A DNA stretch of 27,629 nucleotides, from contig PJAB01000402.1 in assembly GCA_002887195.1 (NCBI GenBank), positions 1 through 27,629 of the forward strand. Reading direction: 5' to 3'. Positions within the stretch are counted from its first letter, which is position 1. Each line of letters starts with the position of its first letter. The stretch is from Chrysochromulina parva (lineage: Eukaryota > Haptophyta > Prymnesiales > Chrysochromulinaceae). The notes below the pieces were generated by a model. It was not told the origin of the DNA and ran no database searches. It saw only the letters and a list, made by a program, of their open reading frames with translations. A program made the position numbers and the translations under genes. This document shows, one piece after another, positions 26,146 through 27,629 of the stretch.

Positions 26146-27629
26146 CGACCACGGAGCAGCTGAAAGGAGTCCTCACCCTCGCAGCTGTCGCCTCTGCAGT
26201 CGCGGCGACGGGAACCCCGTTTGCACAATGAGGGTGCCAAAAAACTCTTTTGGGAAACTTACGGAGTTTGGGCAATGTGCAGAAAAAGACTCGGGGAGGA
26301 GCCATGGGGGAGCCGGGATACACACCGGCTCACAAGGGGGTTTTCCTTTAGATTCACATAAATGAATCGTCTGATTACCAGGCTCATCTCGCGACGTCCA
26401 AATGGCCTCGTCGCCGTGCCTTTTCGCCAGCAAGCCGTCGCACTGCTGGCCAGTCAGAATCTTGATGCCATCATCAACGGCGTGCGTGCATGCAGCGTTG
26501 AGCTCAGAGCAGCGCGACCAGCGGGCTTCCTGACCTAAGTGCGCACGCAGAGTGGACTCTGCGGCCGGTCAGTCCTGGCTGCCGAGGATGCGAACATACT
26601 TCAGTCTCCGGGTGGCGCCATCGGGCATCCCCAACGGCCCTGCTCCAACGAGGCTCCTCCTCATCTCAAGTGCGGGCAGACCTCGTCGACCTCGAGCAGC
26701 TGCTCTCTATGCCATCGCACTCAGCACCTCATGCAGGTGAGAGCCTGCTGCCTTGGGTCCTCATTGGTGCATGCACACACCACGCGATGGCACCACGGCC
26801 GACTCAGTCGAGCCAGGGCACAGAGGAGGAGCACTGAGGAGCCTCATGCGAACGACAAATGGCCCAGCCATCTGCTGACCCTTTATCTCAAGATTCTAAC
26901 TTATCTGAGCTCCGTAGGTCAGTGCCGCCACGCGTCGGCCCTCTGCCGCACACGCCCGTCCGCCCGCCGCCCGCCCGCCGCCCGCCCTCCGCCCGCTGCC
27001 TGCGCCTCTGCACGTCGCATGCCCTCCTTGGCCCATACGCGGTGACGACAATCGATTGGATCGGATTCCCCTTCTCGAGGGCGGGCCCGAAAGGGAATCC
27101 AACCGCATACGATGAACGTACCATCGACAACCGAGCGCCTTCCAAAGCCAAGCGCCACCTGCCTATTCAGGAGCGTTGTACCGGGCGCCTTCCAAAGCCA
27201 AGCGCCACCTGCCTATTCAGGAGCATTGTGCCGGGCGCTGCCCGGGCGTGCCACGCATACCCATACGCCCGCCTCGCGCACATTTCGGCCGCCCCACCCC
27301 TGCGCCCTCCCGCCACCATACCACCGTGGCTGTGCGCTCGAAGCCGCACACGTCGCGTGATCATGTTCTTGCTGTGGCCACAATCCCGGGCGGGCCATCC
27401 CACACGCTCGAGCACTCGTAGCCAGGGGCAGTGTGATTTTCAGCCTCCCGACATCCCTCCCACCGCCCTGGGCGCTGCCCTGCATGGCGCTGCCCTGGGC
27501 GCTGCCGGCCGCCTGCTCGACCCGCACGCACGACCACACGCACGACCTCACGCACGACCACACGCACGACCTCACCTCGAGCCTGCCGGGAAGATGTCAC
27601 TACATGTCGCCCCAGTCTGATCCGGTGGT
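26146..27629. other. Upstream of the filamin gene; no confident gene
   Basis: The first 250 bp should hold the filamin gene promoter or an untranslated exon. Beyond this, long plus frames (26539-27045 and 26859-27620) are Pro/Arg/Ala-rich and shadowed by minus frames. A CCGCCCG tract lies at 26945-27000, and CGCACGACC(A/T)C dodecamers lie at about 27527-27572. I see no supportable gene. Confidence 0.45.
27131..27239. repeat. 2 x 50-bp tandem repeat plus partial third
   Basis: Units 27131-27180 and 27181-27230 differ at three positions (CCGAG/CCGGG, GCGTT/GCATT, GTA/GTG). A third copy begins at 27231 with CCGGGCGCT and then diverges. The unit contains GCGCCTTCCAAAGCCAAGCG. Confidence 0.95.

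Noticed and set aside
1..27629. Bacterial or viral origin
   Set aside because: There are no operons or Shine-Dalgarno logic, and in-phase GT-AG introns and eukaryotic domain families are present throughout.
1..27629. tRNA or rRNA genes
   Set aside because: I scanned for GTTCRANNC-type B boxes with matching acceptor stems and for rRNA core words by eye and found none convincing; a covariance-model scan was not possible.

Overview
The window is nuclear DNA of a GC-rich eukaryotic protist, most likely a flagellated marine microalga (haptophyte-like or similar; the lineage is an inference). The evidence is spliced genes with GT-AG introns, long low-complexity Ala/Pro/Ser-rich linkers, and eukaryotic families: an EF-hand/WD40 protein of the ciliary type, an AGC/PKG-like kinase, a filamin-repeat protein and a ZIP-like transporter carrying cyclic-nucleotide-binding-type domains. 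Nothing looks bacterial or viral.

Layout. 230-1045 (-): GNAT acetyltransferase. 2370-8575 (-): a three-exon, about 1974-residue WD40 protein. 8574 or later to 12214 (+): a three-exon PKG-like kinase, divergent from the WD40 gene, with the outermost ATGs of the two genes overlapping. 13300-14400 (-): a Cys-rich orphan, probably secretory, whose first exon I could not place. 15441-16580 (+): a protein with a triplicated 52-55-residue repeat. 17409-20621 (+): a three-exon ZIP-like transporter whose two membrane halves are separated by CNBD-like domains. 21372-21764 (-): a small two-TM protein. 22225-26145 (-): a three-exon filamin-repeat protein. The rest is intergenic, with local repeats.

The most striking signal is in the introns. 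Five of the eight introns I could place in phase (two in the WD40 gene, one in the ZIP gene, two in the filamin gene) share one design. They are flanked by a direct duplication of exon sequence (four of 23-34 bp, one weak at 10 bp). One copy supplies or abuts the 5' splice site and the other lies at the 3' splice site. In four of the five the space between holds decamers of one family, sense-strand consensus GATGACCTCT or GATTGCCACT, always in the orientation of transcription; the fifth has only degenerate relatives. Three share the 3' end TCATCAG|G. The other three introns (two in the kinase, one in the ZIP gene) lack both features. This looks like recent intron gain by insertion or tandem duplication with target-site duplication: an introner-like family built from a 10-bp minisatellite.

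Functionally, the WD40 protein, the kinase, the CNBD-ZIP transporter and the filamin-repeat protein would suit flagellar or cyclic-nucleotide signalling and cytoskeletal roles. They are separate transcription units and no operon-like logic is implied. All exon joins were inferred by eye from splice consensus and reading phase and have no transcript support.
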